From contig ML976988.1 in assembly GCA_010015675.1 (NCBI GenBank), positions 138,806 to 202,805 on the forward strand: DNA of 64,000 bases, in the 5' to 3' direction. Positions 11,222 to 24,200 of this stretch are shown here, one piece after another. Each line of letters opens with the position of its first letter. Within the stretch, counting starts at the first letter, position 1. A program made the translations under genes and the position numbers. The stretch is from Byssothecium circinans (Eukaryota > Ascomycota > Dothideomycetes > Pleosporales > Massarinaceae). The notes below the pieces were generated by a model that saw only the letters and a program-made list of their open reading frames with translations, made no database searches and was not told the DNA's origin.

Positions 11222-13193
11222 TTAGAAGGGCCTCCCAGATAGTTTCCATACATGGTGATTCGGCAGCGACATCAGTGACGGATGAGGTGAAACGCCAAAG
11301 CGCTGGATATTCGAGCGATGTGTGAGGGATTCCAAGCATGACAGATGAGCAACGAGGTAATCTCGCCCCGTTGGAGCAAAGCTGCATATTGGACAGCTAG
11401 CGTGTGGCGGGGCACTACTTGTCGGTACGATGGCCTGGCCTAGATCAGAGCACACTAAGATGGCGTCGACGATGTTGGCGATAGGGATCCAGTTGCCGCA
11501 TCTTCCAAGCTTTATCTTCTTCATTACCGCGCCTCTGCCGGGTTCCGTGACGACGTCCAGGAGCTCGACACCGTAGATGTGCTTGCCTGCGCTTTTTTTT
11601 TCTGTCGTGCCTATAGTGGCGAGGAGGTTGATGTTGAAGCCGAGGAGGAGACTCCGTAGGCGAAACGTGTCGTCGTTATGGCCGCAGAGAACAAGGTCTC
11701 CTTTGTCGAGAAACTGGTCGGCGAGTGCCTTTCCGTTATCATGCGGATCGGCAAATGGAATGGAATGGCCAAGTCCACTGTTGGTAGCCCAGACGTGGGC
11801 CATGTAGATCAGAAGGCTGAGCTTGGGTACTAGCCACGATCGCTGTGCCGAGGCATCGCAGATTGCAACAGTCTGGTGTGAGGAATCTATGAGCATCTTC
11901 GTATACACCGAAGTCGGCGAGAATCGAACGCGGTGGGATACGAAGGAGAATGTGGTCTGCCCGTTAAGTCCGGCCTGCAGCGGGAAAGCTGATGTAGCTT
12001 GGAATCCGACAGCAATTCCGTTCAGGCGAAGAATCCTCGGTTTCTCTGTTGCATCCGAGTATTTTACTGTTGATGGTAGTGCCTGGGTTTCCGAGCATTA
12101 TGTGCGCAGTCTCACAACAGCCTAAGAAACAACGCTTTCCTTTGAACAACGCTGGATCCTCGCAGAAAGCTCTTTGACCATATTTGAGCGTGAATGGGTT
12201 GATCTGGTCGTCTTGGTTGACCTCGATGTGGAACTGGACGTAATCTCGGTGTATCTGAACTGGTACAATGACCGTCTGGTAACCCACGAATACTAAACCT
12301 CCGTCGACCATGACGGGGTACTCTGCCCCAGCAAGGGAAAGCATTTGCTCAAAAGATACCTCTAGACCTTTTCCATTGGGCTGTAACATTGGAAGTCTCG
12401 CTTCGTGCTTAAGAATTGTATATTGTTCAAACAGCTTCAGCCAACAGTTGCTGTCGCATTCTTCGAGCGGCTGTCGAAGCTGTGAGAACTCAAGTTTGAT
12501 GTGATCAACGTCGTGCTCCGAAACGATTGATACGTGACATTGTGATTCCAAGATGGTCTTGTCAGAGTCTGGGTCGTGAGCTGTAGCCTAAAGACAGTCT
12601 AATACTTGCATAACCGTCATGAGATGCTGCGAGTAGAGTTCCGGCAAGACCTGAAGTTGGATAAATGAGTCGTATTTGTACAGGCGTAAGCGATGGGATT
12701 GTATGCCTTTGAGAGCGTTAGACGGGTGCGATAACATAACTAGTCAGGTTGGGAGGCATGGCTTACCACATGTGGCTATTTCACCATTACTGAAGAAGGT
12801 CTGCGCAAGGTTTTCCAGAGCCAAAAGTACTTCCGTGCCTTCTGCACCCCATGTTTTTTCTACGTATTTTGCGCAGGTTATTAACTCGATCCGGGATGAG
12901 TTTGAAGCTTCCTCGGACGTTTTTACAATGATTGGAAGTCCGGAAAGATGTCGTAGAGGAAGGTCGTTACCTGTCAAAGTAATGTGTGTGGAAGGCCGGC
13001 ATATGAACTGGCACTCTAGTGGCAGAGAATGGTTACTGTCAGTCTCGAGATCGCGCATCAGCTCACCAAGGCCATGGTAGTTGTGGCTCTTAAAAGCCCT
13101 TCCATGGGTCCCTGTTGGACCAACACTGTCGTTTAGAATTTGCGCAAGTTCTACGGGCTGACCTACGATAGTATGCTCCGGCGGAATAGCCAT
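11222..13193 (-). pseudogene. Fungal protein family of unknown function, broken by a stop and a frameshift
   Basis: The ATG at 13191-13193 opens exon 1 (to 12767), followed by a 60-bp intron (12707-12766, GTAAGC...AAG) and exon 2. Exon 2 starts with an LPELYSQHLMTV block that I associate with a large fungal family often found near incompatibility-type genes; this is from memory, not a search. Two lesions follow: an in-frame TAG at 12588-12590, and one surplus base in the TTTT run at 12062-12065, after which reading continues in another frame as KPRILRLNGIAVGF and WLVPKLSLLIYMAHVWA. A CPIC...H segment near the end could bind metal. The stop could instead be removed by a 63-bp GTCTTG...TAG intron, but the frameshift has no splice explanation. 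Biochemical role unknown. Confidence 0.6.
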
Positions 13194-14607
13194 ATGATAG
13201 GCTGGGGATTGATCTTTGATCGAAAAGATTTTGGAGGAAAGACATCGGCTTCCCGAAGGCTCCTAGACCGATGCTTCCTAGTCCTGGTCCAAGTAGTTCT
13301 GGCGTTGTTACAGAACCATTGTGCAAAGATTGGCTGTTTGGAGTCGCCAACTGCTCCTCATCCGCAAGCTTGAGACATTCGAAGACGGAATCCGGATTCC
13401 AAGGTTGGGAGAGTGGAATGATGATGAGACGGCCGCAAAACGGGCGTTTTTTGTGTGGGGTCTAACGTCGTGTATGAGTTAAACGTAGAAATGTGTACTG
13501 AGCAAGGTCTGCTCTCGGTCTTGTCGTTGTCTGCAACATGGACGGTAAAAGTTGACCAGCTACCATCAACAGAATCAAATGTGTGGAACTTCCGCTCAAG
13601 GCTTTCGGCGATGGAATATCCACACTGAGCCGTGCGGCTGTAGTGAACAAGACCGGGAGTCCTCTCATTGTATTGCGAGGAGCGTGAATGCGGATGAGCG
13701 AGCGGTGGACAGTCGAAAATCGAGAAGGATGTGTGAGACCTAGAATGGAGCGTCTAAAGGCTCGAAACGAGATCGCTGCCTTCCCGTGGAAGCTCTAAGG
13801 CGGGAACCATGTAGCTGCGGGGTTACGCTCAGCCTTGTCGACCAGTGAACATGCCACAAAGATACCTTGCGAGATGCGCAAGGCAAATTCATGCTGATCC
13901 AATGACAAGGGCATTGCGGTGAAGGAATATGCAAGCCTAATTCCAAGCAACGTGGTAATCGTGGAATATGTGAGGCGTTAGGGCTAACTAACATGGGTGA
14001 AGCTGGAGATAAGATGTAACAAGCAGAAAGTATACAGGTAAGTAAATAAGTGCAGGTGATAGTGTAGGAATAAAGGCTATTGATAGAAATGAAGAAGTAA
14101 TCAAAGAAGGAGCAATCATCGCCACTAGTACTGAGTACAGTAGGGTATCAACACAAGGAAAAAACACGATAAGGATAAGGCGCACCGGCCTCGGAACTCG
14201 AACGACTTCGGATGAACGATTACGTAAGCGGAGCGGATTAACCTGCGTCCGAAAATGAAGAAGTAATCAGAAGTTTACATGCAGGACCACATTTTTCACA
14301 TGCGTGAAAATCCTCAACACAACCCCAGCGCCGCCGTCGAAATGCAAAAGCGCTTTTTAGCACGCTAAAGCCTCACCAACGAAAATGTATGACTTAGAAC
14401 CAGGATTTGATCCTACATATAAACGGTAAAAACGACAAATGTACCAAACACTACCCTTTAAACATTCCTTACCCTCAACGCCTATCCTTTTTCCCTAGCA
14501 CTTACCTCGCTGGTCACGTGTTCTCATCCCTTGCCTCTTTTCATATACACATGCACTATACATATGCGACAACGCTACAAGATGGATACAAAGCAGCCGC
14601 ACTGTTT
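13194..14607. other. Intergenic, about 1.4 kb
   Basis: Upstream of the decayed gene and downstream of TEL1. Only short frames without domains. The AGTA/GATA-rich stretch at about 14000-14110 is AT-richer than its surroundings. No tRNA recognised. Confidence 0.5.
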
Positions 14608-17600
14608 TTACGCATAGCTCGCCCACCCCTGATACAGCACCGCCAAATTCCTCTCGTCCGTCGCCGTCTGAATAAGCTCATTGACCGTCGCTTTAGTACT
14701 CAGCGTCTTGCTCAACTTCTTCTCCACCACTGCAAGTGCCCTGCCCGCCTCCCCAGCCTGTTCCTCTTTCTTCTTATTACTTTCCTGTACCTCTTGAGGT
14801 TCCGGCGGCGGCAACATTCCAGACTGCGCTGTCGATGGCGCCGGTGTACCGCCCGGCCCAACAGTACCCGCACGCGATGTAGTCGCAGTCGCACCGTTGG
14901 CGTTAGCGTTCGTTTCTTGGCCTTCTTGCATGCGTTTGGCTTTTGTGGGCGTGACGCTCCAGTTCACGAGCGGGTCGTAGCGCAGTACGTTGAGGAGCGT
15001 CATGATGGACTCTCGTTCCTCGCGGAGCGTATCCATGGTGAATTCACAGCACCGGCGGAAGACGCCTTCGGTTTTGGTGTAACCCATTGCGTCGACTATG
15101 TCCCGTGTGAGGCGGAAAGGCACGACTTCCGGGACGGGGAGAACGCGACCTGCTTCGAAACTGACGCCGAGATCAATGTGCACGACTTCGCCGCTCTTCT
15201 TGTCGAGGAGGATGTTATGGCAGTGGCGATCTCCGAGGCCGAGCACGTGACCGAGAATCGATATAGCGGCTGTGGAGCGAGTGTATGCGAGGCGCTTTTC
15301 GAACCATTCGTCTGGGTCTTGGAAGAGCTCCAGGAGGAAGTAGCGGAGTACGGGGTGGAAGTTGTTTGCGATCTTCTGCCATGTTTTGACGCGTGTGGCG
15401 AGTGAATCTTGCTGGACTGCGCCGATTTGTTTGCGGCATGTGTCGGGTTTGATGTCGTTTGGATAGTACCGTTCATGAGCGGGCATCACCCACAAGTGGA
15501 GTGGAGTGGTGTCTTGGACGAACTCCATGAGGCCTGATCGAGTGGAAAGCGGCACCACTTGATATGTGCGAATGCCTAGGTTACGAAGGCGTGTCGCAGT
15601 ATGATTCTTGAGTAGACGTGAAACCTGATCGAAGACTTGTTCCATGATTGCGTCCTGGCGCATATCATCGTTCCCAGATTTGAACTATTTGATGTCAGCG
15701 AGCTGTATTTCCACAGTTTATGCTAAGCTTACCAATATCTTGTAAGCCTTGCCGTCGGTGCCTTTGGCTGTGATGATCTTAGGCGCACTGAGACCGTTGG
15801 CAATGCTCATCCTAGAAGAAAAGCCTGCGATCTTAGGCAAGTCACTGTAGTCCATGTTTGCCCGAACCTCGGTCTGCATTGTAGGTGGAGGAACCCTCAG
15901 CCCTGGAACCTTGTTCACGAGATCTCTTGACTCCTGGTACCTGTCCAGAGGAATATCTCGGACTTGTCGGTCCCGCTCATCTTTGAACATTGCAAGGGCA
16001 TGATAGATCTCGTCCGATTTATGGATAACCTTCCAAATCGCTTGCGATCGCTTGTCTTTAGCGAGAAGCTGCGCAACATTTCCCGCAGCCCTTTGCCGAG
16101 ATTTGGCAGATTCATCTTTGGATCGCACAATGTCTTCTTTGGTGTAGTTGCCGACCTGCGTTTGGATCGCAAAAATTTGGTGCATTCCATGGTATGGATG
16201 GTCTTTGCATATGCGGAAGACCAAGCCCAGAAGAAGCTGCTGGAACTTTGTGTCCTCATACTGCAAGCGGGATGAAAGCTGATTCATCAGCAAAGCGAAT
16301 TTGCCGCTTGGTACCCGATCGAGATATAGACCAACAGCCTCATTTGCTAGAGGCAAATCTGAAAACTCCAGCCACAATGAGAACACTCGAAGGGCATCAT
16401 TGTTGAACTCGTCGCTGGCTTGTAATGAAAGCAGATAGTTCTCTAGGCACTGTCGTAGGAACTGTTCGCGACCTCTCCGTAGTCGCTCATATTCCGCGTT
16501 GTCCAGATTGTACCAGTTCTTCGCCCTCGTCGCACTCCGTCTGTAGGTATCTCTCATTGTCTTGCTCTTATCTGAAGCGGACAGTTTCTGGAACTCCTGC
16601 ATTTCTTGGTGTCGTCGTTCAACCCCAAGCTTGGCGCGTTCTATATCCTCCGCGGCCTCTGGGTTCTGCAATTGCTTGTCACAAAATAAGGCGAACTCGT
16701 GGAATACTTGACCAGGCCCTGAACCCTGCATCTGGCCTTTGAGTTCCCGAATGGCTGGCTCAAGATAGTCTCGAATAATAATGTCAGGCTTCTTCAGTCG
16801 AGCCTCGGCAAGATGATGACCCTATCCAGGTTAGTATAACGAAGTGGCTCAATGGGCAAATAGTACTCACAAGCTTCGCCAATAGAACCGGTAGGCTGAT
16901 GTCTGTGTTCTGAGAATCGAAATGGGCATTCTCAATCAGATGCTCCCGCATCCCGGTTGATGTCTCAGCCTCGCCTTGTTCCCATAGTACGCAAGCAACC
17001 TCGTGCTGCGCGATTGCTTCGATGTCCAGGCCAACAGCTTTACACGGCTGTACAATGTCTGCGAGATATGTCACACGTGCAAGTGACTCTTGGAGAGCCC
17101 CATGCTTCCTGCATATCACAGACGAGGATACAAGAGCGTCGACCTCCATGTGGCGAATTGTTGCGGATTTCGCTCGCATGGATTCTAACAGAGGCGCATT
17201 TGTACCTAGAACGTTGAAAAGTGTCTCACGGCATGATAGTAGCTGTCTAACATCTTCGAACCTGCGAGCTGTGATTAGCTCAGTTGCAACTAAACTTGTA
17301 TGCCGGGGATATTGACTCACTCGCCAGCGCGCATCCATGCATCTCGCCCTTTCATTCGGTCCAACACATCAAGCAGATTATTGGGATGGCAGCTGATAAC
17401 TTCGTCCGCCTCAGCTAGTGCTGCCAGCGCTCGTAGACGAGACTTCGTAGATGCTGTGGAACTATTTTGGCCGGATAGGTATTGCATTGCGGGTAGAAAT
17501 TGCTGGTCGAAGCTGACTTTGGCAGATAGCGCATCTGTCGCGTAGTAAAGACCTTGAAAAGCCTTGAATAGAATGCTCGGCTCTGAGTAGTTCTTCTCTG

Positions 17601-20600
17601 GGGCTTTGATATTCCATTGCCCGAGTTTTCGTGCTGTGTGAAGTGTGTTCTCCACTGCATCGTCCCCTATGTCACTGAACTGATCGTTTGACAGTAGGGA
17701 GTGCGTGATGCTATTCATGTTGAGCATGATGAGGCTTTTCACCATGCCTCGTGAGTCAGCTACTTCCAGAGCGTTGGATCGGCGGATTTGACTGTCCAAG
17801 CGCGCCCCGCGAAACAATAGACTCTTAACGCCGTCCCCCTCATAGTCCACACGGTCCATCACAGACGCGAGACTGTACCCTCGGTCTACGCCGTAAAAGG
17901 AATCTGGCTCGTCTAGATTCTTGTATATTGAGAGTTGCAAGTCTGCCGGTAGCTTCTTTGGCGTTTCTGGTACGCTGGAACTTCTCCGTGGCACTTTCGC
18001 CGGTGGTTGCCCGGATGTTTCTGCAAAGATCAGAGCACTGCGGTACATACCACAATCACATGCCGCACGAGATACCCTTACATAATCGATCTCCAGCCAT
18101 CGGTCCCTATCAACTCTCGTGACCTCTTTGGGAATTGGCTGGCTCCGCAGATAGAGCAGTGAATGGATTAGTATACGCACGTGGGGTACACGTGCCGAGT
18201 CGCATCCGGCAAACCAAGCTATCATTGCTGATGATACTGTCTGGCGAACAACTCGTTCTCCTTCGAACTCGTCGATCAGGACAAGGTGGAGGATGTAAGG
18301 AAATAGTCTCTCAGCTACATGACTGAAGCCTAAAAGAAGCTTTGGTAACGCGCCGAGCAAAGGCTCATGGGAGGCGACGCGACACAATGAAATTGCAAAA
18401 TCCCTGATCCATGAAGATGCATTTTTGCTGTCGCCGATTGCTGCACACTTCTCAACTGAGTCAGTTACCAAAGGCAGGATTGACTCTTCATCTGGTATGA
18501 CGGGCAGGTCTAAGGCTTTTCTGATTGGTTCCGGGATGATACCCTTAAGCTCTGCTTTATGGCTGGTATGAGCATGGGAAAGGCGGGCAAGGGCAAGTCG
18601 AATTGCCTCTTCAGCAAGGCCGACCTCAGTGCGGTCGTCGCTGTAGAACACATCAATGATCTCTTTGACAATGGCTTCACGCGAAGCATGGCCAAGTGAT
18701 TCTTTCTCGGCCGAACTAGTAACCATCCATGGGCGAGATCGAGCTGTGTTGCGTTTGACTTCGCCGTGAGCACTGAAAGCTCGGCCAAGAACCCGAGCAG
18801 CCCATAGCAGATATCCGTTTCCAACTTTGCCTCTGCGACAGGAGTCCCAGACTTGGGGCGCATACTTGGCTGCTTCGGAATCCACCCCAAGTACATCGTC
18901 ACGTGCGGTTGGGGCTGGTTGAAAATTCTGGCAGAGTAGATCAAGCGCAACCTCGCGAGAGGTGTTGTTGAGAAGGTTACGTCCAGATCGAACGTCTTCT
19001 AGGATTTCAAGGAGGAGCCTGCTTTCTTCACTGCCTTGGACCGAGTTGCCTTCTGTCCGAACCTTGGACGCCGCGGATGTAATGAGTCTAAAAGCACGAA
19101 TGGCGGATCTGCTCTCATTCTCAGCGATGCTGTCGGCATACGACTCGAGATACCTGGTGAACCATCCGTGAAACTTTGTTGCTGTACTTATCGTTGCGAT
19201 GAATTGTGACTGTTGCGTTGTGCTTTCCTGCGACGAACCTAAGAACTCGCGTATGGAAATCAAGACTGAAAGGCCGATGCCCGTCACAAAGTTGAGATTA
19301 CTTCTCAAGTATGAAGCCCCATGTTCGAAAAGGTACTGCATGACTCCCACTACGTCTTCTGCGCACTGTATGTCGGCGAGAAAAGGCCTGAGAGACTGGA
19401 GGGTCATCTGAAGTGGGTATCCGGTAAAAGCCACAGGACCAGCAAGGGCAACGAGGATCCTTACTTTGCGGATGACTGATCTAGCATAGAGAGAACCAAG
19501 CGCTGGGTGGATGCGATCTAAAAGCATGCGCATTACCAGTGTGTAATTGCTGGATGCCCAAAAGTTGCCATAGTCCTCCCCAGTTCGACGACAGAGGCGC
19601 TCCAATTGATCACTGAGGTAGTATGCCGGGAAGGCGGGCTCGATGCCAATATTCAGATCCAATTTGGATTGGCTGATGTTGGTCATCTCCGCCAAAGCTT
19701 TGGAAGCATTGTGGAAAGGCGGTCGTTTATCGAACTGTTTGCTCACGCGATCTTCCTGTATCATTGCTTGAAGAATGTAGCCTAGAATTCGAGGTGACTG
19801 CTTTGAATGCATGTCGTAGTATAGCTCTTTTCCGACCAAATCGCGCAACAGATTGCAGCTGCTTGGGACCGTTTTGTCGCGAGCAGACCCGAAACAGGTA
19901 TCCCATGAAATGGTATAAGCAGCAGCTTTCGCCATGTTTCTCACTAAAACTTCTGATGTGCTGCTGCTGAGCTGCTTGGCTAAGTAGTCGACATCCTCTT
20001 TGCGGCCCCTCATGATCGCTTGGCTAACAGCTTCCGCCTCGACGTCGCGTAAGAGGTCTACGAGGCTCTCATAGCCGAACGTGACGAAGGGGATCTCTGC
20101 GAATTTGCGTTGTCGATCGAGCCAAGTAAAGATAATTTGCGAGGCAAATAGTTGGAATAATCTCTTAGCATCTTTCATATCTCTTGCTTCAGCGACTTCA
20201 TTGATGCATCGCCGCGCATGTTGTGCAGCCTCTGTGATCGTGCCGGCGGTGGCGAACATTCGATATATGCACTGTCGTTGGATTGTGTGCCATCGCGACG
20301 CAAGTTTGGACAGGACAAGCAAACGGATGGCGATGCCTTCGAGCCATGAATCCTCGCCTGGTAGACTGGCATCGACGTCCTGCAGTATCTCATCGTGCTT
20401 TGACAGAACAAAGTCCTCGAAGATGTCGGGCAACCGTTCTGCTATATGGTACTTGACCGTCATTTCCCCTTCCAGAAGGAGTTGAAACAGGCTGGTGCGG
20501 ACCGATGGGATTTTCCGATTTTTACCAAAGTCAGGATGATGTCTGAGGAGTCGGTACAGAAAAGAAGCGACTTGAGTTAGCAAATCAGGAGATCTGCGTA

Positions 20601-23600
20601 CGCCGCTCTTCTCCATTCCTCTTGCATAGTACGCATAAAGCGCTTCCACGTGATCATACAAATCTTGCGTCTCACGATCAGTAGAGTCTAGGCTCCATAC
20701 TTGCGTCGTGCCAATCAGTACTTCCACCATCATGCTATTGGCAACCTCAGATGTATTATATTCCCGAGCGCGAGGGTCAATAAGAGCATCGCTGAGTCTC
20801 TCAAGGAGCTTCATAGAATCGGCCCGAGAAATACTATATTGACTGGATAAGAGTGACCGAATGAACTGCCGCGACCGGAGAAGATCAGCTTCTGAAATCG
20901 AGACTAGATACTCTATGAACTCTGAGGGTATCTTGTCTCTCTCTTCGTCCGGAATATCTATGACTGAAGACACTAGGTGGAGGTAGGTCGAGCAGGAAGC
21001 GTAGAGGGCACTGGCATCCGACGATGCTGAAATGTCGTGGCGAGGTACGTCCACATCGGTACTGGAGACGCCCGCAGTCATTTGAGAATTCCCGCCGTCG
21101 TCAATATCCATGAAGTCATCATCGTCGACGTAGAACGATTGTTTTATCTCCTTCCGTTCATCGAGGGCTTTGGGAAGATGTTTCGCCAGGGTTAAGACAC
21201 CTGCACTTTTGAACGCAGACCGCGAGAGAATGTTGAGCCGCTGGATATTCGGAAGGTTCTGTGCATACGTTTCGAGTACTGCATCGACCTTGTATTGCTC
21301 TGTCTGCGTCTTTGTCAGCAGCCGTGCAGATGAATATGCAAGCTCATCAACAGCAGTTTCCAAATCGGATATTTGGTGATTGGCGTGCTCCATCAAGGAA
21401 CCGAGTGCTGATGCAACAACACACAGATTTATAACCACGCGAAGCATGTCAGGTGTTATGCTTTGGGGCTGCTGCTGCGACCATTCTTTCCACCGCTGAA
21501 TCGTCTTCTCAACTTCTGATAGGCTGAACTCAAAGATTTTGCTTTCAAGATGCATAGAATGACTTGCAGGCGAAGCGTTTGTAGAGCTAGGCAGCGATGC
21601 AGGTTCCAATGTGAAAGGGGTGTTGTGATCGAGGAGCAAAATGTAATGCGAAAGTTTACGATATGCATTCGTTCGCACGCGTGCTTGTGCGATGGGTCCC
21701 AATATCCGGTATGGCGGAGATTCTGGAAGTAGAAAAGGGCGATCGAGGCAAGCGTGAAGCACGCGCAAGACATCTCGGGCACTGCAATGATGTGCATTGA
21801 GCGCTGCATAAGTCCTTTCTGACCAATGACCTTCAAATTGTTAGCCATGATAAAGGAAGTCACGAGCCTCACTTACTAGGTGTCCATTTGCTGAGTAGCC
21901 AATTGAGCACCTTCTCAGCGGTCTGGTTGAAATGCGTGGGATTCTCAGCAACTTTCTCTCGAATCAAGGTCGTCATAAGAGCGGATGTACTCTCTGTAAG
22001 TAGGGCTGGACCATTCAATTCAATTGATGTGAGTACGGTCTGCACGGTCTCGGAAATCGTTGAGAAGGGAACGATGCCCAGTTTCAGGAGAGTGTCCATA
22101 AGATGAGCAGCCGTGCGAGACGAAGATGAGGACGTAATGACTCGTGACGCAGTTTTCCAGGCCGATATCCAGAGACACGACAGAGACGCTAACTTTGCAG
22201 TCTGCTGAAAGGCAGCCCTATCGATGTCAACAGTAGCAACACAAATGAAGATGGGAACTTACGCTGCAAGAGCTATCATGGCCCAAGAAGAGTGTGCTGA
22301 GTTTTCATCAGTTATACAGGGAACTAGTCTGTCCAGCAAAGACTGAAGCTCCTCCTCACTAAGGGGACCTTCTTGTACAATGAAGGCAGTGACTTGCAAC
22401 GCAGCCCGTTTGGCGTTTGAGCGAATTTCCGAGACATGGCGGAGATACTCTTGGAAGTGGTGTGTTATACGAAGCCGTTTCACCATGCTTTCATCCCCGT
22501 CATCGCGAGCTTCTGCCAGTCGACGTCTTCTCTCATCGAGAAGATATGACAGACGCGCAATGACAGCAGGTGTGGCCCACAGCCCTTCGTAACGGAAAAA
22601 TTCGGGGTCCATTGAGAAGGCGCATGTGCTGAGAGGATGAGTGTCTTCGTCGGGTCGACCAATGCGACGAAAGCAAAGGTGATCCTCCTCCAGAAATTGG
22701 TGGGCGGCGGTATCTTGCCTGCGTCTGTAGTCGTTGTAGATGACATCGAGGAAGGCTTCCACTTCCAAGCTGAACGACTCGTCACGAGTATGCGTCAGAA
22801 CACTTGCAACATGTGCTTCAGTGTGTGTCAAAGCAATCAATATCTCGTCTCTCAAGAGCATGTCCGCCCACATAACCTTCATTAGCGGCAGTAACTCCTG
22901 CACGAGTTGCTCGGTAAGGCGTGACGAATGAAGATTAATACGCGGTAAGATTGAATTGATGGCAGCAAGCGCAGCGGACTTTCCCCGCGCGGCCTTTTGT
23001 TGCAAGAAGCCGACCAAGGCTTTCAAGATCACCTCGACTTTCTCCAAGACGGGCGAATTGGAGGCCTTGACGAGCAACTGAAGGCAGGTCACTAGATCTT
23101 CTGCAGCGTGAACGGTTTCATTGGGTATGACATTCTTCTTTGCAGAAGGTGTCCGTCCGCCGTCAGTAGACTCGAATGGCGTTCGTCCTCGACTTGACAC
23201 GCCAGTACTCCAGCTAGCAGGCTCATCTGGTTCTGATGTAGTAAATATGCCAGCTAATGATGTGATACAAAAGTTGACAGTCTCATTCCAGCACTGTGGG
23301 GAGAGGCGTTCAACATGAGGCTGATACTCTAGTAGAGCGCGCAGTGTCTTGGGCAGATCCTCCACAAGTGGTTTGACAAGAATTCCATTCTTGTCAGGAA
23401 GCGTGTCGGTGATGCCCTCGACGATCAGCTCGACAGTAGAGCTCTTGATGGTGCGTACTCCAGCGTGTATGACATGGCGCAGGGCTTTTGCTGCGTGGGG
23501 AAGGAGCGGTGCGGCTTTGGATGTTTTGGTTCTACTTCGCAGGTAGGTTCCCCTCTCGTCGCGCAGACATTGCAGCAGTGTCTCGCACAGCGCAAGATAG

Positions 23601-23796
23601 GCCTTGTTGCCCAGGATCTCGAGGGTTGGCTTTCCACGATTGTGCTGGAGGATGTGCACGAGGTCCTTGAGGCCTGCGCTGCGGTCCGTTACCTTGCTCG
23701 AAGAGATGAGGACTGTTCCTGTCAGCATGCTTTATATGTAGAAAGTTGCGTGTCACGTTACTCACTCTTCGCATCCTGGATGCTCGTCGCGCCCAT
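14608..23796 (-). CDS. tel1: Serine/threonine kinase Tel1 (ATM orthologue), 2,964 aa
   Basis: PI3K-like checkpoint kinase that is recruited to DNA double-strand breaks by Mre11-Rad50-Xrs2/Nbs1 and maintains telomeres. Seven exons join in frame: 23796-23766, 23718-22263, 22217-21877, 21830-17321, 17261-16871, 16821-15733 and 15684-14608. All six introns are 45-59 bp. The start [10 protein letters not shown] leads into the N-terminal TAN motif region ([18 protein letters not shown]). HEAT-like helices fill the middle, then FAT. The kinase domain has GLGDRHCHN (catalytic Asp about 2758) and HIDLG (about 2777). The last 30 residues are a FATC domain ending [10 protein letters not shown] Gly/Pro/Ala/Ser-rich linker of about 50 residues separates kinase from FATC. 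No frameshift in 8.9 kb of coding sequence. Yeast Tel1 is about 2,790 aa, so the length fits. Confidence 0.96.
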
Positions 23797-24200
23797 TGCG
23801 TGCACTCACTAGTTGGCGCGGGTGGAATTGACAGGGCGCGGGAGAGGGAGCGGGTGCATGGCGGGGAAGAAGCAAGAAGCAATGGGTGAATTGATCAATT
23901 GGAGGGGTTATGTCATCAGGCAGCCGTCGCCTTCAAATATTGTCGCCTTTCACTCCGGTGCTTGCGCTTCCATCCGGTGTCGACGCGGAGCTATGGCGGA
24001 GGCTAGTGATAGTAGGAAAGCTGAGAGTCGACGCCAAGCCTGCAGGGGTCCACAGCGGAAAGGAAAGCGCGTCCGAGCTCCCAAGCAGGCGCGTTCGGAA
24101 ACTTTGAGCATCTGCTGAACACACCCAAACACCCAAACACCCCCCCATTGCACGCTCCTTTGCCGGCACACGATGCCCAGTCGCCCTCTTCGACTCTGCC
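23797..24200. promoter_or_regulatory. Shared divergent promoter region of tel1 and nup192
   Basis: 404 bp separate the two start codons, so both promoters and 5' leaders must lie here. There is a C-rich ACACCCAAACACCCAAACACC block at about 24119-24143 just upstream of the nup192 ATG. No clear TATA box, as is usual for fungal housekeeping genes. Inferred from position only. Confidence 0.5.

Noticed and set aside
12528..12590. 63-bp intron (GTCTTG...TAG) that would remove the in-frame stop
   Set aside because: It would delete the conserved-looking LPELYSQHLM block and the donor is weak; kept only as an alternative.
14407..15405. 332-codon plus-strand frame
   Set aside because: Antisense shadow of the TEL1 kinase/FATC exon; no domain.
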